Positions 62,577-64,000 of a DNA stretch of 64,000 nt are shown here, piece after piece. The stretch's first letter is position 1. The number at the start of each line of letters is the position of its first letter. Source of the DNA: Sphaerothrix epifaneia (lineage in GTDB: Bacteria > Cyanobacteriota > Cyanobacteriia > Phormidesmidales > Phormidesmidaceae). The stretch lies in the NCBI RefSeq assembly GCF_042788235.1, contig NZ_JBHZOL010000065.1, forward strand, positions 58,170 through 122,169. The letters are read 5' to 3'. The notes under the pieces were generated by a model, which saw only the letters and a list, made by a program, of their open reading frames with translations, ran no database searches and was not told the origin of the DNA. The position numbers were made by a program, and so were the translations under genes.

Positions 62577-63032
62577 ATGTCTCTTGTTCGTCTCAATCCT
62601 TGGCGCGAAATTGATACCCTTCAGCGTCGCATGAACCGGATGTTTGAAGATGCGCTATCTCCTGTTTCTTTTGATGACTTTGCTGGCTTTGCCAACGTTC
62701 CGGCTGCCGAGCTAAGCGAAACAGACGAAGCGGTTCACCTCAAACTTGAAATTCCCGGTATTGACGCTAAAGACCTCAATATCGAAGTTACTGCCGATAC
62801 CGTTTCTATTAGCGGTGAACGCAAGTCTGAAGAAAAATCAGAAACAGATGGCGTTAAGCGAACTGAGTTTCGCTATGGTAAGTTTCAACGCGCTATCTCT
62901 TTGCCCAGCCGCATTCAAAATACTGAGGTCAAAGCTGATTACAAAGATGGCATTTTGCACTTGACGTTGCCTAAAGCTGAAGAAGAAAAAAACAAAATCG
63001 TTAAAGTTAATATTGGCGATGTCACCGCTTAG
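62577..63032 (+). CDS. hspA: small heat-shock protein (Hsp20)
   Basis: Alpha-crystallin-type holdase chaperone of 151 residues that binds unfolding proteins and, in cyanobacteria, thylakoid membranes during heat or light stress. The crystallin domain runs from about 45 to 142: the start (AELSETDEAVHLKLEIPG), GVKRTEFRYGKFQRAISLP, and the signature ADYKDGILHLTLPK. N-terminal RMFEDAL is typical. The C-terminal part ends NKIVKVNIGD, with I-x-V-type residues for oligomerisation. The strongest ribosome site of the window (AGGAGGAA) precedes the ATG. It ends at an intrinsic terminator. Confidence 0.96.
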   Translation: MSLVRLNPWREIDTLQRRMNRMFEDALSPVSFDDFAGFANVPAAELSETDEAVHLKLEIPGIDAKDLNIEVTADTVSISGERKSEEKSETDGVKRTEFRYGKFQRAISLPSRIQNTEVKADYKDGILHLTLPKAEEEKNKIVKVNIGDVTA

Positions 63033-63078
63033 TTAACGAATCGATCAAAGCTGACTCAGCGCTAGTTAGCTAATATTT

Positions 63079-63107
63079 GGCCCGAACATCTATGTTCGGG
63101 CCTTTTT
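63079..63107 (+). terminator. intrinsic terminator of hsp20
   Basis: Perfect 11-bp GC-rich stem (GGCCCGAACAT / ATGTTCGGGCC) with a 2-base spacer (CT) at the top, followed directly by five T residues. It lies 46 bases after the stop codon. This is the only textbook intrinsic terminator seen in the window. Confidence 0.92.
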
Positions 63108-63173
63108 GCCAAGTTTCTACCGTCTTTCTAGCCGTTATCTAGCTATAGCCATCAGCGTTGAGACGCTTAAATT

Positions 63174-63229
63174 GCTCAAAGCCTTTCATAGAAAATCTTT
63201 CTTTCTGGCTTTAGCATTCTGGCTTTAGC
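63174..63229 (-). repeat. dispersed intergenic repeat, copy H
   Basis: Minus-orientation copy with the core GCCAGAAAGAAAGATTTTCT and an ATGAAAGGCTTTGAGC flank. It lies between hsp20 and the convergent secreted-protein gene. Confidence 0.6.
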
Positions 63230-63253
63230 GATAACTTGCAACCGTGAAATAGG

Positions 63254-63874
63254 CTATAGGGCTGTAGGCGTCAGTTGTAAAACGTATTGGCTACCAGGCG
63301 CTAACGATATAATCACGCGATCGCTGTCTTCGTCAGCAGAAAAGACATCAAACAAAAATTCGGCAAACTGTCCCATAATTACCAAGCCGTTTTCATTGCT
63401 ACCGCCTAGAGAGTTGCCTAAGGTATAGAGCGAAGGGGGGAGCGGAGCAGAGCGAGGTTGTGCTTCAGGCGGTGGCACTACTTCAATGCGGCTCGGCGGG
63501 ACGATAGCACTGGTCGCTTGTAAGGGGATGAGCTGACCATCCACCAAAATCGCCTCAGTCACAATTTGGACACCCGATTCGGAAGGAACCAGTCGCGCCG
63601 CAATTGGACAATCTGCAGCGATCGCCACATTCCCTTGATAAAGAATGGGCTGAGCCAGATAGAGCGTAATGGGTATAGCAGCCCCATCCGCAGCACTAAG
63701 GTCATATTCAGCCGTTTGTAGCACTTTGACCAGAATGGCTTCATATTCGGTGAGGACTGAGGCTAAAGCTGTCGGCTCGACCGCCGAGGGGGGCACAGTC
63801 GGTTCAGTTTGAGCCATTGCCGTTTGTGAAAGTAGCAAAGCGATCGCCGGGGCCAACCAGATAGATGCCTTCAT
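63254..63874 (-). CDS. secreted protein of unknown function
   Basis: A 206-residue secreted protein. From the ATG at 63874 (ribosome site GGAGAAG upstream), a signal peptide of about 22 residues ends TAMA before QTEPTVPP. The mature part is Pro-rich then has short beta stretches (ILVKVLQTAEYDLSAADGAAIPITLYLAQPI, CPIAARLVPSES, IVTEAILVDGQLIPLQATSAIVP, VIISLAPGSQYVLQLTP), suggesting a beta fold with one cysteine. No family was recognised. The frame extends two codons to a TTG at 63880, which is not favoured. Convergent with hsp20. Confidence 0.8.
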   Translation of the reverse strand: MKASIWLAPAIALLLSQTAMAQTEPTVPPSAVEPTALASVLTEYEAILVKVLQTAEYDLSAADGAAIPITLYLAQPILYQGNVAIAADCPIAARLVPSESGVQIVTEAILVDGQLIPLQATSAIVPPSRIEVVPPPEAQPRSAPLPPSLYTLGNSLGGSNENGLVIMGQFAEFLFDVFSADEDSDRVIISLAPGSQYVLQLTPTAL

Positions 63875-64000
63875 GACCAACTTCTCCAGGATGATGGGGG
63901 GAATAACCGATAAGTCATCGATAAGCTAAAGATGACCTTTTTGGGATAGTTGCGTCGATACAGAAAACTCAGGAGCTACGCTCTAAGCGGTAAGGTTGTT

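Overview
The window is chromosomal DNA from a cyanobacterium, probably a filamentous, Leptolyngbya- or Nodosilinea-like one (the genus is an inference). Many genes are diagnostic of the phylum: btpA (photosystem I biogenesis), ycf54 (Mg-protoporphyrin ester cyclase partner), a Tic20-type protein, a VKOR-thioredoxin fusion, a COP23-type secreted protein, a BT1-family folate carrier, an apocarotenoid oxygenase, a D27-like isomerase and an HpsE-like glycosyltransferase. The HIP1 octamer GCGATCGC recurs throughout, inside and between genes. No tRNA, rRNA, CRISPR array, insertion sequence or phage block was recognised.

Layout. 0-16.2 kb is mostly housekeeping and photosynthesis-linked: VKOR-Trx, BtpA, RimO, a DEAD-box helicase, a small four-cysteine protein behind a strongly structured leader, Tic20-like, RNase HI, BT1 carrier, carotenoid oxygenase, FolD, then crtE with a DUF212 gene, DUF429, and the ycf54 pair. 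16.2-23.6 kb is a minus-strand run read DegT aminotransferase, exosortase, exosortase-associated protein, outer-membrane polysaccharide exporter (Wza-like), Wzc-like copolymerase, PdxJ: an exopolysaccharide and surface-protein sorting cluster. 23.8-32.5 kb holds small or secreted proteins, a quinone oxidoreductase, an unknown helical protein, three glycosyltransferase genes and a ComFB-domain protein. 33-42.6 kb holds ClpB, LarB with a cofactor-motif-poor flavoprotein-like neighbour, a divergent transketolase, and an unknown winged-helix protein translationally adjacent to an MscS channel.

42.6-53.3 kb is rich in signalling: a radical SAM/SPASM protein, a tandem class III nucleotide cyclase whose two domains carry complementary halves of one active site, a class II amidotransferase, a D27-like protein, a single-PAS protein and a 1476-residue hybrid kinase whose first GAF domain has both cysteine positions of DXCF-type cyanobacteriochromes. 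TPR and HpsE-like genes follow.

55.0-61.1 kb is the most unusual locus. A 1899-residue protein without signal peptide has a proline-rich head with two copies of a short motif, about eight annexin-like repeats at roughly 70-residue spacing, a hydrophobic Gly/Ala-rich segment, a GSDxD nucleotidyltransferase-like motif and a His/Glu-rich C-terminal domain. A 137-residue HEAT-like gene lies 12 bases downstream, where an immunity gene would be expected. The window closes with an MDR reductase, Hsp20 with a clear terminator, and a secreted protein.

A dispersed, hairpin-forming intergenic repeat (at least eight copies, both orientations) lies between genes across the window. Starts were moved from TTG to a downstream ATG or GTG where the conserved N-terminus or a ribosome binding site argued for it. 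All functions are assigned by reading motifs; no database search was run.
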